From Hyaloscypha bicolor E (lineage: Eukaryota; Ascomycota; Leotiomycetes; Helotiales; Hyaloscyphaceae), in assembly GCF_002865645.1 (NCBI RefSeq), contig NW_020194525.1, positions 124,001 through 188,000 on the forward strand: 64,000 nt of DNA, given 5' to 3'. Below, one piece after another: positions 1 to 14,900 of this stretch. The position numbers were made by a program, and so were the translations under genes. The notes under the pieces were generated by a model. That model had not been told where the DNA came from, made no database searches, and saw only the letters and a program-made list of their open reading frames with translations. Each line of letters starts with the position of its first letter. Position 1 is the first letter of the stretch.

Positions 1-2181
1 CTTTTTTCTTATAGAACTTCTAGTTTAGCTATTTTATTTATATATAATTTCTAATTAGGAAGTTTATTTAGATATTATAAGTAAATTTATAATAGTAATT
101 TAAATTAAAGTTAAAATCTATAAATGTTATAATCTAGTTTTAGACTATTATAAGTTATAAAAATAGCTAGTTAAAAAGGCAAATAAAGCTTTTAAAAAAT
201 TCCTAATTTAATAAAATATATATAAAAAGCCCTTTTTCTTTTTCTTTTTCTTTTTCTTTTTTATATATAGCTATTATTTATATTATAAGAACTTTCTAAA
301 AAGTATTATAGTTCGGAATTAAGAGTTTATAAGATAATCTCTTAATTCTCTATTTATTTTTATACTAAAAGAAATACTTTATATTTAATTTCTAAAATCT
401 AGTAATAAAATCTTATATTAAAAATATTATCTAATAATAATAATTAGATAATAATAAAAAATAAATAATAATAAAGTTTATCTAATTTCCAGAATAGTAA
501 TTTAATAATAATATTTTCTAAAAGCTATAAATAATAATTAGAAATAAATAAATAAAGATTATATAAATAATTAAAAGTAATAAGCTTTAATTTAGATTAA
601 GAAACGCTTCTATTATTAGATATTTTCTTTTAGTTCTCTATAAAGAAAATATATTTTACTTTTTCTAATTCTAGTAATTCTAGAATATATATAATAATAC
701 TAATAGCTTTCTTAATTTCCTAAATACTATTTTGCTTATAATATTTTATAACTATTTCTTTTTTTAGTTCTATATCTATTTTAAAATATTTATTTATAGA
801 TATATACTTATTATTAACTTTATTTTTAGAGAAATACTAGAATCTATTTCTTTTAATAAATTATTTAAGTTAATTTCTAATATATATCCTTTAAAATATA
901 ATACTATTAAACTCTTTTAGTATATAATATTCTTTAGTTAATTTATATATCTTATTTTATATAAGTTAAGCTAGTAATATAATAGCTTTATATTTCTTAA
1001 CTTATTTTAATTTATTAATTTAATATTATATATAAGAATTAGGTTCTTTTTAGAAATAGACTTTAAATAAATCTAGTAAATAATATTAAATTATTTCTTT
1101 TTCTTTTAATATTTTCTGTTTTTCTTTATTCTAGCTTTTTTAATATCTTTATTTCTTATTTATATTTATTTTATATATATTTTTAGAAATATTTCTTTAT
1201 TATAAACTTTATTTTATTTAAGTATTCTCTAGATTAAAAAATATATTTCTATAAATAATACGGCTTTTTTATTATAGACTATATAAAAGAAAGTTAATCT
1301 AGTTAGTTTATATATAGTAATTTAATTAGTAAATAAAATATATAATAATAAATTTCTTTAAAATTTCTTTTTATCTATTATATAATATAATAAGTACTTA
1401 AATAATTAATTAATATCTTTTTTTAATTATATTATTTTCTTTGAAATTATAAACTAAAATAATAATTTTATTAATTCCTAATTTATTAAGTTTCTGAATT
1501 ACTACTTTTTTAAATTCTAATTTATTATTTATCTTAAATTATTTAAATAAACTATATTTATAAATAATTTCTTTTTAAATAAACTTAGTAATCTTTTTAC
1601 TAATTAGGTTCTTTAAAAATTTAGCTTTAATTTATCCTAAAAAGTTATTTCTAGTAATAATAAATAAATTATATCTTTTATAATTTAGTAATTTAATTAT
1701 ATTAATCCTAAGGTAATAGAAAAGAAATATAGCTTTTATTAGATATAGAACTTCTTTTAATTTTCTTTTATTCTTATATTAATAAACTTTATAAATACTA
1801 ATATATTTTTATATATAATTATAATAATCTTTTACTAGCTACTAAATAAAAAGTATTTTCTTTTCTAGTATATCTAATTTTATTATATAGCTCTTTAATA
1901 ATAATCTTTTTTTACTTTTAGTTATTAATAATAAGTTAAGATAAATATATTTTAAATATAACTTTTTATAGTAATTAATTTCTTATACTATAATTCAAAG
2001 CTTCTTTATTTAATTTTTAAAACTTGGTTCTAGATATTTCTTCTAGTCTAGAAAATATTATAAAATATTATATAATATTCTAGTATTATTTAAAATAGCT
2101 ATTATCTAGAGAATCTAATAAAATAATCGGATTATTAAATAAAATATAGAAATTAGTATTATTATTTACTATTTTACTAGA
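1..2181 (-). repeat. AT-rich RIP-decayed repeat, family Z (partial)
   Basis: This stretch is almost entirely A and T, with stops in every frame and no recognisable protein. Read on the minus strand from 2,181 downward, it matches the plus-strand sequence that starts near 32,562. For example, the segment around 2,040-2,110 is the reverse complement of 32,630-32,700 with scattered changes. It is therefore one partial copy of a dispersed repeat that runs off the left edge of the window. I could not assign it to a transposon class. Confidence 0.6.
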
Positions 2182-2219
2182 AATTATATATAAAAAACTA
2201 TAGCCTTTATTATATAACT
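2182..2219. repeat. 38-bp palindromic junction motif S, copy 1
   Basis: Degenerate palindrome of the form AGTTATATATAAAAGGCC, a two-base centre, then its reverse complement. This copy lies between the family Z fragment and family Y and is AT-eroded. The same motif is at 8,692-8,729, 11,490-11,527, 11,944-11,981 and 37,992-38,029, with a looser one at 17,322-17,357. Confidence 0.6.
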
Positions 2220-5200
2220 TTCGAATATTGTTATTTTTTAATATTTCCGATTTATTTCCAGATATAATAAGGCTTTAATTATTAATTTCTAGTAATTAGA
2301 TACTATTATTTAAATATTTAGTAAAGGTTATAGGAATCTAATTTTTTAAAATAATATTATATAACTAAACCCGAATTACTTCTTTTAATCTAGCTTTCTA
2401 TCTAATAAATACTATTCTAATAATATTAAGTTCTATTACTAATTATTTATTAATATTTCTATTATTTTTAATATTACTTTCTTATTATAAATACCTTAAT
2501 AATTTATTAGTAATAATATACTTAATTTCTTTAATATACTTAATTTCTTTAATATACTTAATTTCTTTAATATACTTAATTTCTTTAATATACTTAATTT
2601 TTTAATATACTTAATTTCTTTAATATACTTAATTTCTTTAATATACTTAATTTCTTTAATATACTTAATTTCTTTAATATACTTAATTTTAAAATCAAAT
2701 AATTAAATTCATACTAGCTAGTAAATAACTAAAGCTTTAGGAAATTTCATAGCTATTTTACTTAGTTATATAACAAATATATTAATATTTAGTTCAAGAA
2801 TAAAATAAACTTTATATAGCTAGAATTATATTTTTTATAAATACTTTACTAGTTCTCGGTATTTTCTTTTAATAATATTATATTTCTATTTAATATTATT
2901 TCAGATTTCAGACTTATATTATATAACTTTCTTTTTCTTTTTATTATTATATTAATTAAGAATTCCGCCCTATTTATTTAGGCTAATATTTATTACTAAT
3001 ATAATTATTTCCTAATCTTTTAATAAATTATAATATAACTTATAAAATATTAGAATAATAATAAGCTTTTCTTAAAGAATTTATATAGCTTATATTTATT
3101 TATTATTCTAGTTCTATAATATATTTTTTCTTATTAAATAATAAATGAATTTAGTAATAATTATAAAATCTTTAATTTAAATATAGTAATAAATAATAAT
3201 TCTAATAAATATCTTATTTTTAGTTATATTATTATAATATTCCTATTTTAAAATCTTAGTAATTCCCAAACTTAAAAGGCTTCTTCTAAATATTTTATAA
3301 ATAAAGCTAATAGTAATTATATTATTATAATAGAATTATAATTTTTCTCTAATACTAGCTCTAGTTTATTTAATTCTATTTGAGATTATATTTAGATTTT
3401 AAAAATATTCGAATATAAAATACTAAATATTAGATAAAATAAGCTATTTATTATAATTTATATAAATTATAAAATAGAATTAGTAGTTTTCTAAAATAAT
3501 ATAATTATTCTTAATAGTTCTAGAGATATTATAAATATAATTAAATTTCTATTATAAGAATTTAGTATAAATGAATTATATTTAAAAAAGAAATTAATTA
3601 GAGAAATATAAATATATTTAGTAAATTTCTCTAAGAATTTATTAGTAAATAAAAATAGATTAATATTTTATAAATTTATTAAATTTATTTTTATAATAAT
3701 ATTAATTAGTTAGTAAATCCCAATAATTTTTTTTATAACTAAGAACTATAAATTTTAATAAGGTTTATTATATTTCTTAAGAACTTTATAATCTAAATAT
3801 TCTAATAATATTTTTATTATTACTAGTACTAGAGCTTTGGGATATAAGAAATTCTTCTTTTACTAGGCCTTATATTTAATAGTTTTAATTAGAATAAATA
3901 AGCTAATATTCTTATAAATTTTTTCTATTTCTTTTTAATTAAATATAATTATATTTTTTTAATTAATTATTAATTCTTGAAATATAACTAGTTTTTTTTC
4001 TAAAGCTAGTTCCTAATATCTAATTATTTAAAATATTCCGAAATAAGTTATAAATCTTTTAAAATAGCTAATATTTTTAGTAAAAAGTAATTCTTATATT
4101 TTCTAATATATTTCTATAAATATTTTCTAGCTTTAGATTTCTTAAACTAATTCGAATATTTACTAGAGCTTTCTCTAGTTCTATTATTAGTATTTATTAT
4201 TTAAATCTTCTTATTTTATATTTTATATATTTCTATAACTAGAAATAAATTATAATTATTATCTTTTTCTTTAAAAGCTATAATTATTTTCTCTAATATT
4301 CTTTTTATTTAATTTCCGGAATTTATAACTTTCTTATTTAGCTTCTTCTTATTTAAATATAAAAAATACCTTTTTATTTAATATTTTAATATATCTTTTT
4401 TAAACTCTTATATATTCTAGAATTCTTTCTAGTTTTAGATTCTATATTTTTTAGTTTTAAAAATATATTCTTTTATTATTAGAAAATATTATTTTATTTC
4501 TTTTTTAGAAATATCTTTATTTAATATTTTTTTTATATCTTTTTTTATTAAATCCGGAATTATTCTTAATAATATTCTAATTAGAGCTTTTTCTATTTTA
4601 GTTTCTCTAAAAATATTATTAATTTCCTAAACTTCTAAATCTAAAATAAAAGAATTAGTAAAAAATCCCAATATTTTTCTATTTCCTCTAATATTATTAC
4701 TAGTTATAATACTAGGCTTTATTTTTATTTTTTATTTTTAGTTTCCTATTTTATATTACTTAATTTCTTAATTCTAGGAATTTAATACTTTTAAATTAAT
4801 ACTTTTTTTTATTTTCTAATATTCTTTAAAAATAAAATAATTATAATAATATAGGTATTCTAATTATTTTTAGGATTAGTAAATCTTTTATTTTATAAAT
4901 TATTATTTTTATATATAATATTTATTTTTATTTTTACTAAAAATAATTAACTAAATAAGATTTTTAAAACTTCTTTAATTAAAAAAAACGTATTTTTATA
5001 TCTTATTTTATTTATAATCTTAGTTCTAAGTTATATTATTTCTATAAATCCAAATTTAGTTCTAATAATAATAGATATTTAATAATCTATAATATTATAT
5101 ATTATTCTATTAATATTTCTAGAGATTTTTTTAAAAAAAATATTAATTTTAGTTCTAATATTAATTATTTCTTTATATTTAATATTTCCTTAAAGTTCTT

Positions 5201-8200
5201 AAAATATAAATTAGAAATATAGAAATTATAAAACATATTTATAAGTTAATAATATTCGAATATTAATACTATTACTTTTAAATTAAATAATTCTATTAAT
5301 ATTAGATATCTAAACTAGTATTTCTAATTCTTTAAATATTCTATTTATTATATAAGCTATAGCTACTAGTTCTATAAATCTTTTAATATATCTAATTATA
5401 TTTAATATAATAATATTTCTTATTTATAAAATAATAAAATAGAAAGTATTATTCTTAATTTATTAATTCTAAAATATAATAACTAGATCTAGTATTTTTA
5501 AGATATTAATAAGTATTTTTATTTCTTTTTAAGTTTTTAGAAATAAAATAATTATTTTCTTTAATAATCTTATTAGAATATTATTAATTTTAGAAATTCT
5601 ATATTTATTATAATTAAGAATATACTAAATTTCTAATTTGTTTTATTTATTTCTGGAAGTATTAATATTTATACTTTTAGCTAAATTATTTCTTTATTTA
5701 TTACTTTTTAGAATAGTATTCTTTTAATTTCTTATATAAAATAACTTTTCTTTTATTCTAGCTTATTTTTAGAAAACCTCTTTAATTATTTCTATTTCTT
5801 TTCTTTTTCTCTTTAATAAAGAATTTATTATAATATTAATAGAAATACTATTTATAGCTAAATCTTAATATTATTTATTAATTTCAGAATCTGAAATATT
5901 AGTAATTCTAATATAATTTCTTCTAAAATAAAATAGTTATTTAGATTCTCTAAATATAATTTATTTATTTCTATATATAGATCCCTATTAGCTAGTTCTC
6001 TTTTTTCTTTCTTATCTAATAAATTAGATATCTTTTATTAATTTCTAGATATTTTTAGATTAAGTATTTAAATTATAATTAAATTCTTTCCCTTAAACTT
6101 AGAAAATAATTTAGTTAAACTACTAGTATTTACTAATAAGAAAAAAGGAAATACTTTCTTATTTAGGCTTAAATAGCTTTTTATATTATTTTCTATTAAA
6201 TTAGTAAATATATCTATAATTTATAAATTTTCTATTAATAAATAATAGAACTAAAAAATAGAAATATATTTTAGATTAATATTATTATTTTTATTCTTAT
6301 TATAATATCTATAATAAATTTATTTTTTTAGTTCTAGATTTATATTATAGGCTATATTAACTTAAATAATATTTTCTAATTATATTTATAACTAACTTTC
6401 TCTAGAATATAATTATCTAAACTTTTTATTTATTCTAGCTTAATTACTATAGCTACTATAATATTTTCTATAACCTTTATTATAACTTCTAATATATTTT
6501 TCTCGAAAAATCAAATTATATTTACTAGATTATTAATACTATTATATTTATTATAATTAACTAGATTATATAAATAGATTATAAATATCTTTTCGAATTA
6601 TAATAATAGCTATATTAAGTTATTTCTATAGGTTTTTTTAAGTTATAATAATAATAAATAGTTTTTCTTGATTTCTTACTAGCTAATTAATATTATTTCT
6701 TTTAGATTTACTAATTTTAGTAAATTTTATATAATTAGCTATAGGCTAGGTTCTTTTTTTACTTATATTTATAATAGTTTTAGGAAATATAATAGAAGAA
6801 ACTAATAAAAAATAATTATTTTCTAGTCTAGAAACTATATTATAAATTATTATATTTAAATATTCTTATCTAAATCTAGATATATCTGAATTATTAATAA
6901 TATTAAAATAGTATTTCTTCTTTTTATACTAATAGAATATTATTACCTTTTTATATATCTTATTATATTTATAAATAAAAATATTTATAAGCTCGAAGTT
7001 TATATTCTTAAAAATATAATTTCTTACTAAAATAAATAATTCTCTTATAAATTCTCGGTATTAAATAATTTTATCTATTTCTTTTCTCTTTAATAATTTC
7101 TTTAATATTTTACTAAATATATTAATATAAGACTTAAATAAGATTTTTTTATTCTAGGCTTATATAATAATTTAATTAAAAAAGTTATAGTTAATTTTAA
7201 GTATTTTCTAGTTATATTTTCGGAATTCCTTTAATAAAATCTTAAAAAACTTAGTTTTCTAATAATTTTCTAAGTTATTAATATAGTATTTTAATATAGC
7301 CTTAATTTAATTCTTATAAATAGAAGAAATATAATAGATAATTCTCTTTCTTTTAGTATTATTAGAAATATAATAATTCTTATATATATTTATATATTAT
7401 TTTAAGAATATAGAAATATTACTTCTCTAAAACTATAATACTTTATAAACTTTTATAAATAGTAGATTTAAATCCAATACTAATATATACTTATTTCTAG
7501 CTATATTAATCTTAATAATTTCTTTTATAATTAATTATAGAATTTTTATATCTAAGACTTCTATTAATAAGATTCTTAAAAAATTAATTTCTTATTTAAA
7601 TATATCTTTTAGTTTAGAAACCAGAATTAAAAAAAAACTAGTTAATAATAATAAATATAATTAAGATTTAAGTTTCAATATTAGTAATAATAAAATAATA
7701 GCTTTTCTAGTTTTATTTCTATTATTTATATTCTCTTTCTTATTTCTTTAACTTAATATTTATAATATTTTCCCTTAATTTTACTAAACTAAATATATTT
7801 AATAATACTATTAAAAGTAATAATAAATATAATTTTACTAATTTTACTAATTTTTCTGATTTTTCTAAATTCTTTTTCTTTTCTTTATTTAGTATCTTTT
7901 TTTTTTCTTTAGAAACTTCTCTAGATTATTTATATAATTTCTTATTTCTAATTTCTTTTTAATTCTTATTTCTAATTCTAGTTTACTATTTTACTTAAAT
8001 TTAAAAATATTTCTTTTTTTTAGATATTTTTTCTGAATTTAAAAATAAGCTTTTTTATTAAAACTAATACTATTTTTATTCTAGCCTTTATTATAATTAA
8101 AAATAATATATAAATTAATAATATAATTTTATTTCTAAATACTAAAGTTTATTTCTAACTAAAATCTAATTTATATTATCTTAATATAATATTTCTTATT

Positions 8201-8691
8201 CTATTTCTTTTATTTCTTTTTCTTTTATAATTAGTTTTTATTTCTATTACTTTTATATATTATATTAATAACTATATCTTATAACTAACTTGTATTTAAA
8301 TTACTAGATATATTAGAAATTAATATAAAATACTAAAATTAATACTTATATATTCTTAATATTTTAGCTTTAAACTTAAGATATTATAATAGCTCTTTTT
8401 TCTCTTAATTTATTAAACTAATAATTCGCCTTATAGAAACTCTTTAGAATTTTATAAAAATATTATCTTAATTATAAAATTTCGATTTTCCTTATATTAC
8501 TTATTATAAAATATATAAGAAAGAAACTATAATAAAATAAAAACCTATATAAAGTATATTAGAATATAAAATATAACTTAATAATAAAATATAAATAATA
8601 TATAATATATAAAAGCTTAATTAATTAAATACTTAAAAGAAATTATTTTTTAAAACTATAAAAAAACTAGCTTTCTTATATAATTTCCGCA
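2220..8691 (-). repeat. AT-rich RIP-decayed repeat, family Y (longest copy)
   Basis: This 6.5-kb AT-rich block is bounded on both sides by palindromic motif S. Its left portion (about 2,220-5,450) is repeated in inverse orientation at about 9,060-11,489, as shown by reverse-complement matches at 2,220-2,370 against 11,340-11,489 and at 5,180-5,270 against 9,210-9,310. The last 180-200 bases before 8,692 recur inverted at 38,030-38,230, which suggests a terminal repeat. All frames are full of stops. I recognise no protein domain with any certainty, so the class is unassigned. Confidence 0.55.
2518..2690. repeat. Tandem repeat, 18-bp unit, about 9.6 copies
   Basis: The unit ATACTTAATTTCTTTAAT is repeated almost perfectly; one unit is shortened by about one base. 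The matching place in the inverted family Y copy (around 11,160-11,190) has only about two units, so the array expanded after the copies separated. Confidence 0.9.
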
Positions 8692-8729
8692 AGTTATATA
8701 TAAAAGATTATAGCTTTTATTATATAATT
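8692..8729. repeat. 38-bp palindromic junction motif S, copy 2
   Basis: Same palindromic form as the copy at 2,182, with both arms ending in AGTTATATA-type sequence. It marks the right end of the long family Y copy, just before the inverted family X repeat. Confidence 0.6.
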
Positions 8730-8768
8730 AAAAACTTAAAACTACTAAAATAATATGATTTTTAGAAA

Positions 8769-9037
8769 GTATAGCTTATTATATTATAATAGTTATGGGA
8801 TACGAAATATAAGATATAAATAATAGAATATAAAATACAAGATATAGTTATATAACTTTATATTTTATAAATAACTTAACTAGTAAATTAGATTTCTTTA
8901 GGTTTAATAAATTTAGGAATTATATATTAATATTATAATATTATAATTCCTATTTCTAAAAAATAATAACTTTACTAACTAATATAACTAGTATTTTATA
9001 CTTATATAATAGTATTATATATTATTAATAAACTAAT
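8769..9037 (-). repeat. Family X short repeat, copy 1 (inverted)
   Basis: This is the reverse complement of the roughly 270-300-bp unit seen at 11,528 and 32,262. Shared landmarks are the end ATTAGTTTACTAGTAATA (here inverted and mutated near 9,011-9,037), the internal GGAATTATAGTATTATAGTA, and the CTATATCTTATAT run. It could be a solo LTR or a small non-autonomous element; no target duplication could be defined. Confidence 0.6.
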
Positions 9038-9059
9038 AATTTCCTATTTTATAATTTTA

Positions 9060-11489
9060 TAAATAAGAAAATATTATTATATTAAATATAATTAAATATA
9101 TTAGAAAATTTATAGAACTAATAACTATAGCTTATATAATAAATAAAATATTTAAGAAATGAGAAATATTAGTTTAAAAATCTAATATTAATAAAATTAT
9201 TTAATTTAAAAATAATAATATTAATATTCGAATATTACTAGCTTATAAATATATTATATAATTTTTATATTTCTAATTTATATTTCGAGAACTATAAAAT
9301 AATATCTAATATTATTAATTATTAAATATTTATTATTACTAGTATTAAATTTGAATTTATAAAAACAATAAAGTTTAAAACTAAAATTATAAATAAAATA
9401 AAATATAAAAAAATATTACTCCTAATTAAATAAGCTTTAAAAATTCTATTTAATTAATTATTTTTAGTAAAAATAAGAATAAATATTATATATAGAAATA
9501 ATTAAAATATTTATATTATTATAATTTTTTTATTTTTAAAAAATAAAAGAAAATAATAATTTAAAAGTATTAAGTTTTTAAAATTAAAGAATTAAGTAAT
9601 ATAAAACCGGAAACTAAAAATAAAAAGAAAAAATAAAGCCTAGTATTATAACTAGTAATAGTATTAAAAGAAATAGAAAAATATTATAATTTTTTATAAA
9701 TTCTTTTATTTTAAATTTAGAAATTTAAGAACTTAATAATATTTTTTAAAAAAAAAACTAAATAAAAAAGATTCTAGTTAAAGTATTATTAAAAGTAGTT
9801 TCGAATTTAATAGAAAAAAAAAATATTAAATAAAAATATTTCTAAAAAAGAAATAAAATAATATTTTTTAATAATAAAAAAACATATTTCTAAAATTATA
9901 AAACCTAGAACCTAAAACTAAAAAGAATTCTAGAATTTATAAAAACTTAAAAAAAGTATTTTAAAATATTAAATAAAAAAAAGCTAAATAAGAAAATTAT
10001 AAACTTTAAAAATTAAATAAAAATAATATTAAAGAAAATAATTATAGTTTATTTCTAATTATTAAAATATATAAAATAAAAAATAAAAAGATTTAATTAG
10101 TAAATATTAATAATAGAATTAGAAAAAGCTTTAATAAATATAAAACTAAAAAATACTTATAGAAATATTTTATTTATTATTAATTTTATTATATAAATTA
10201 TTATAATTATTTTAAAGAATCTATTTCCTAAAATTATTATATTATTTATTAATAATATTAGAATAAAAAAACTTTATATAAATTATAATATATAATTTAT
10301 TTTATTTAAAATTTAGTATTTTATATTTAAATACTTTTAAAACCTAAATATAACTTTAGATAAAATTAAATAAACTAAAATTAAATAAACTAAAATTAAA
10401 TAAACTAAAATTAAATAAACTAAAATTAAATAAACTAAAATTAAATAAACTAAAAAATTAAATAAACTAAAATTAAATAAACTAAAATTAAATAAACTAA
10501 AATTAAATAAACTAAAATTAAATAAACTAAAATTAAATAAACTAAAATTAGTATTAGAAAAAAATTATAATTTTATTATAATAAAATAATTATTATTAAT
10601 TTTATTTATAAAATATTTGAAAAAAAAAGCTTTTTAAGTTTATATATTATTAAAATAGAAATATTATAATAATATAATTAAAAATAAAGTATTTATTAGA
10701 ATTACTATTTATTATTATATTTAAATTAAAGGCTTTATAATTAGTATTAAACCTATTTATTATTTAATAATAAAAGATATAATATAGAAATAAAATAATA
10801 AATAAATATAAGTTATATAAATTCTTTAAAAAAAGCTTATTACTATTTTAATACTTAATAAATTATATTATAATTTATTAGAAAATTTGGAAATAATTAT
10901 ATTAATACTAAATATTAGCCTAAATAAATAAAATAGAACTTTTAGCTAATATAATAATAAAGAAAAAAAAAGAATTATTTAATATTAAATAGAAATATAA
11001 TATTATTAAAAGAAAATATTAAAAGCTAATAAAATATATATAAAAAATATAATTTTTAATTATATAGATTTTATTTTATTTTTAAACTAAATATTAATAT
11101 ATTTATTATATATTTAAATAAAATAATTATAGATTTTTCTAGAATTCTAATTATTTAATTTTAAAATTAAATATATTAAAGAAATTAAATATATTATAGC
11201 TAATAAATAATTTAAGTATTTATAATAAAAAGATAATACTAAAAATAATAAAGATATTAATAAATAATTAATAATAAAACTTAATATTATTAGAATAGTA
11301 TTTATTAAATAAAAGATTTAATTAAAAAAATAGTTTATATTTAGTTATATAATATTATTTTATGAAATTAGATTCCTAAAATCTTTATTAGATATTTAAA
11401 TAATAATATCTAATTACCAAAAACTAATAATAAAAGCTTTATTATATCTAGAAATAAATTAATATTATTAAAAAATAATAATATTCGAA
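9060..11489 (+). repeat. AT-rich family Y, truncated second copy
   Basis: This is a truncated copy of about 2,220-5,450 in the opposite orientation. It has an internal size difference of several hundred bases and its own tandem array. All frames are closed and no gene is present. It ends at a palindromic motif S at 11,490. Confidence 0.6.
10366..10550. repeat. Tandem repeat, 15-bp unit, about 12 copies
   Basis: The unit TTAAATAAACTAAAA is repeated, with one unit carrying two extra A residues. The array lies inside the truncated family Y copy and has no equivalent array in the long copy. Confidence 0.9.
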
Positions 11490-11527
11490 AATTATATAAT
11501 AAAAGCCGCGGTTTTTTATATATAACT
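11490..11527. repeat. 38-bp palindromic junction motif S, copy 3
   Basis: The arms are AATTATATAATAAAAGCC and GGTTTTTTATATATAACT around a CG centre (AAAGCCGCGG). It separates the end of family Y from the family X unit. Confidence 0.65.
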
Positions 11528-11825
11528 ATTAGTTTACTAGTAATATATAGTACTATTATATAGGTATGGAAATACTAGTTATATTAGTTAGTAAAGTTAT
11601 TATTTAGAAGTAGGAATTATAGTATTATAGTATTAATATATAATTCCTAAATCTGCTAAGCCTAAAAGAGTCTAGTCTACTAGTTAAATTACTAATAGGA
11701 TATAAGGTTATATAATTATATCTTATATCTTATATTCTATTACCTATATCTTATTATCTATATCTTATATCTTGTATCCTATAATTATATATATAACTTC
11801 TAAAGAAATAGCTATACTAATATTA
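11528..11825 (+). repeat. Family X short repeat, copy 2
   Basis: This unit of about 300 bp begins ATTAGTTTACTAGTAATA and contains repeated CTATATCTTATATC-like runs. It is nearly identical, apart from C/T and G/A changes, to 32,262-32,558. It is less eroded than the other copies. Confidence 0.7.
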
Positions 11826-11943
11826 GAAACTTTCTAAAAACGCGAAAAATAGTATTTCTCTCTAATTATATATAAATTCCCTAATCTGGCCTAGTATTAG
11901 ATTTCCTAAATATTTTATATATTTATATTACTTCTGAGGTTTT

Positions 11944-11981
11944 AGTTATATACTAAAGGCCGTGGCCTTTTATATATAACT
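11944..11981. repeat. 38-bp palindromic junction motif S, copy 4 (best preserved)
   Basis: The left arm AGTTATATACTAAAGGCC is followed by GT and the right arm GGCCTTTTATATATAACT. It retains the most G and C, so it probably lies closest to the original sequence. It sits at the 3' boundary of the minus-strand copia-like element. Confidence 0.7.
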
Positions 11982-14900
11982 TTCTCTCTTATAATATTCT
12001 CTTATCTTATATATTTATTTCTTGTCTTATTTATACTCGACTTATTTCTTTATATCTAATTATATAGTATTTATATTAATTAGGTATTTGAGGGTATTTA
12101 TTAGCTTTAATTTCGTTATAGAATTAGTAGGATTTAATTCTCTCTTAATTTATTTAACTTTTATAATCTTTTGTTATTTATATATCTAGTAGAAATATAT
12201 TATATTAATTATTAGATGCTTTTCTCGAGTAATTCCTAATTTAATAAGGCATTTATATAATGACTTCGAATTCGTATAGATTACTAGTAATAGTTCTATT
12301 TCTAGTATTCTATTAATTATAGATTTGACTAAAGTACCTATATTAAAGCTATAAGCTATACTATAGAGTTCCGAAGCTAGAATACTTCTAGTAACTCTCT
12401 TGTATTTAGTAAAGAACTAGTAAATAATATTAGTATATCTAGTTCCGTTTACTAGAACTAGAATATATCTAATTTAGGAAGAGAGATCTTTATTATTTGC
12501 GAATAAAGTATTTATAAAAATAATTAAATATAAGAACTTCTTTACTAGCTTTACGAATCTTAGTTCTCTAGTAATATTCTTAATCTGTTATTAAATATAC
12601 TTATTAAATATTTTTATATTAGTTTCCGAAAGTTTAATAGCTTAAGTAATAATTAATAAATTATATAAAGCTTCTAGTTAATAGACTAATATAATATATA
12701 CTTCTCTAATATACTAGATAATATATTAGTTCTTAATAGAGAGATCTTAATAAATAGTATTTTTATTACTTATAGTAGTAGTATTTTTTATAGAAATAGT
12801 TCAGAGGTTTTTATACTAGTATTTCTATATAAGAATAATTCTAGTAGTATTTATATAGATAATACCTCTATTAAACTTGAGATTATAATTAATAGTAAGG
12901 TATTTATATTTCTTAGTTAAGAATTTAGTCTTATAAAGCTTTAGTTACTTTATTTTTATAAAATTATTAGTTCTAATAAATAGGGTATTATTAGTTTAAA
13001 GGCTAATAATTCCAAAGGGTTACTTGCTATAAAGGAAGTAAGAGTTATAAATTAACTATTTTATAGAAAGCTTATTAATATAATAGAAATAGTAAGTCTT
13101 AAACTAGTAGTTCCTAGCTTCTAGTATATTATATAATAGTTTTATATTTTTAGAACCAAATTATTATTTAAATTTAGCTTTCTAGTAAGCTTATAAGGTA
13201 AATTAATATAAAAATTATAGTTAAATAAGGTTATTAATTAAATATAAGCTTATGAGATATTATATAAATATAGCTCTATAGTATTTATTATTATAATAGT
13301 AATACTAAGAATAATTCTCTGGCTAATATATTAAATAATAGGTAATTATATTAATATTATATATTTCTTACTATTATTATAAGCCTAGATAACTAGTCTC
13401 GATTTCTTAAACTTTCTTTTTATACTCTTATTCTTAATCTTATTAATAAACCGGGAGTTAAAGATATATATTTCCTTTAGTATTTGAGATCTAGAAGTAA
13501 TCTTAAATATGCCTTTTTCTAAAAGGCTAGTAATTTTAACTTAATAAGAGTTCTTATATAGGTTATTATCTTATAGAAATACTATAATATTCGGGTTCTT
13601 ATAAGGGTATTCTTTATTATACTTTAGTAAAATAGTAGGAATAATAGGAGAAATTATATCTGTATTATTTTTAGTTTTATTATAAAGTTTAAGAATAGAT
13701 TTAGGTTTGAGGCTATTAGTAATAACCTTAATATTTCTTATATAAAAGGGCTTTATAAAAATTAAATAAAAGGTAGTATTATTATATAATAGAGCTAATA
13801 TATAGTTCTTTCTATTAATGGCTACTAGCTTATATGGCTTATCCTAATTACTAGATTAACTAGTATTTCCTTTATATTATATAAGAATATTCGAATTTAA
13901 GGAAAGTTTGTAAATATTAGTAATATTAGAACTATTTCGGGTATTTAGGGTATTTGTAATCTGATATCTAGCTTAAAGCTTCTGAATTTCTATTATTATT
14001 TTCTTGAGTACTATTAATTATTATAATATAGTTAGTAATAGGGTATTATATTTAGTTATTTGGAATAAAGTATTATAAACTAAAAGAATTAGGATAATAT
14101 TATTAGGTCTAGCAGAATTATTAATAGCCTTAAAAGCTATTTAAAGTATAATATACTTATTAATTCTATTAATTTTGGCTATAATAATAAGGTAAGTATA
14201 TTAAATTAGGCTATAATAGTATTCTATAATTCTAATAAAATTATAAGCTTTTATAGAAATGATTTTGACCTTAGTTCTTATAATATTTATAAGCTAAGTA
14301 AACTTCTTACTAGTAAACTACTTTCTAGTATCTATTATAATCTAATTAGAAAAGCCTAAATAAGTATTAATCTAATACTATTTTAGGGTATCCCAAGTAT
14401 ATAATATACTAATATTTTAATACTATTAGCCGGCTTAATATCTAGTGCTTTTATTAATAATATAAAGTATAGGCTTACCGGAAATATAGAAAATATTAAT
14501 AATAATAAAGTAATTAAAGCTAATATTATTTCTTAGATTAAACTTAAATTATTTTGGTAATTATTCGAATTTCTGGTATTATTTATAATATTTTATAAAG
14601 TACTTAAGGGCTTTTATATTAATATTATAGCCTGCTTATTCTAGTATATTTCGAAGCTTATTAATAAATAAATAACTAAAATAGTAATATAGATATTATA
14701 ATTTGATCTCTATAAAAAAGCAGGAGTTATAAGTAAAGAATTCGGAAATAAAGCTTTATAGAATAGTATTTTAAAGCAGGAAAGAATATTTGAAATATTA
14801 TATTATAAATATAAAGCATCTAGTAAAAATAATAAGATAATTAGTAAGATTATTAAAATAGACTTCTAGCTTATTTATATTAGCTAAGCTAAATAAGAAT

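Noticed and set aside
2518..10550. CRISPR-like arrays
   Set aside because: The tandem arrays have no unique spacers and this is a eukaryotic sequence; they are minisatellites.
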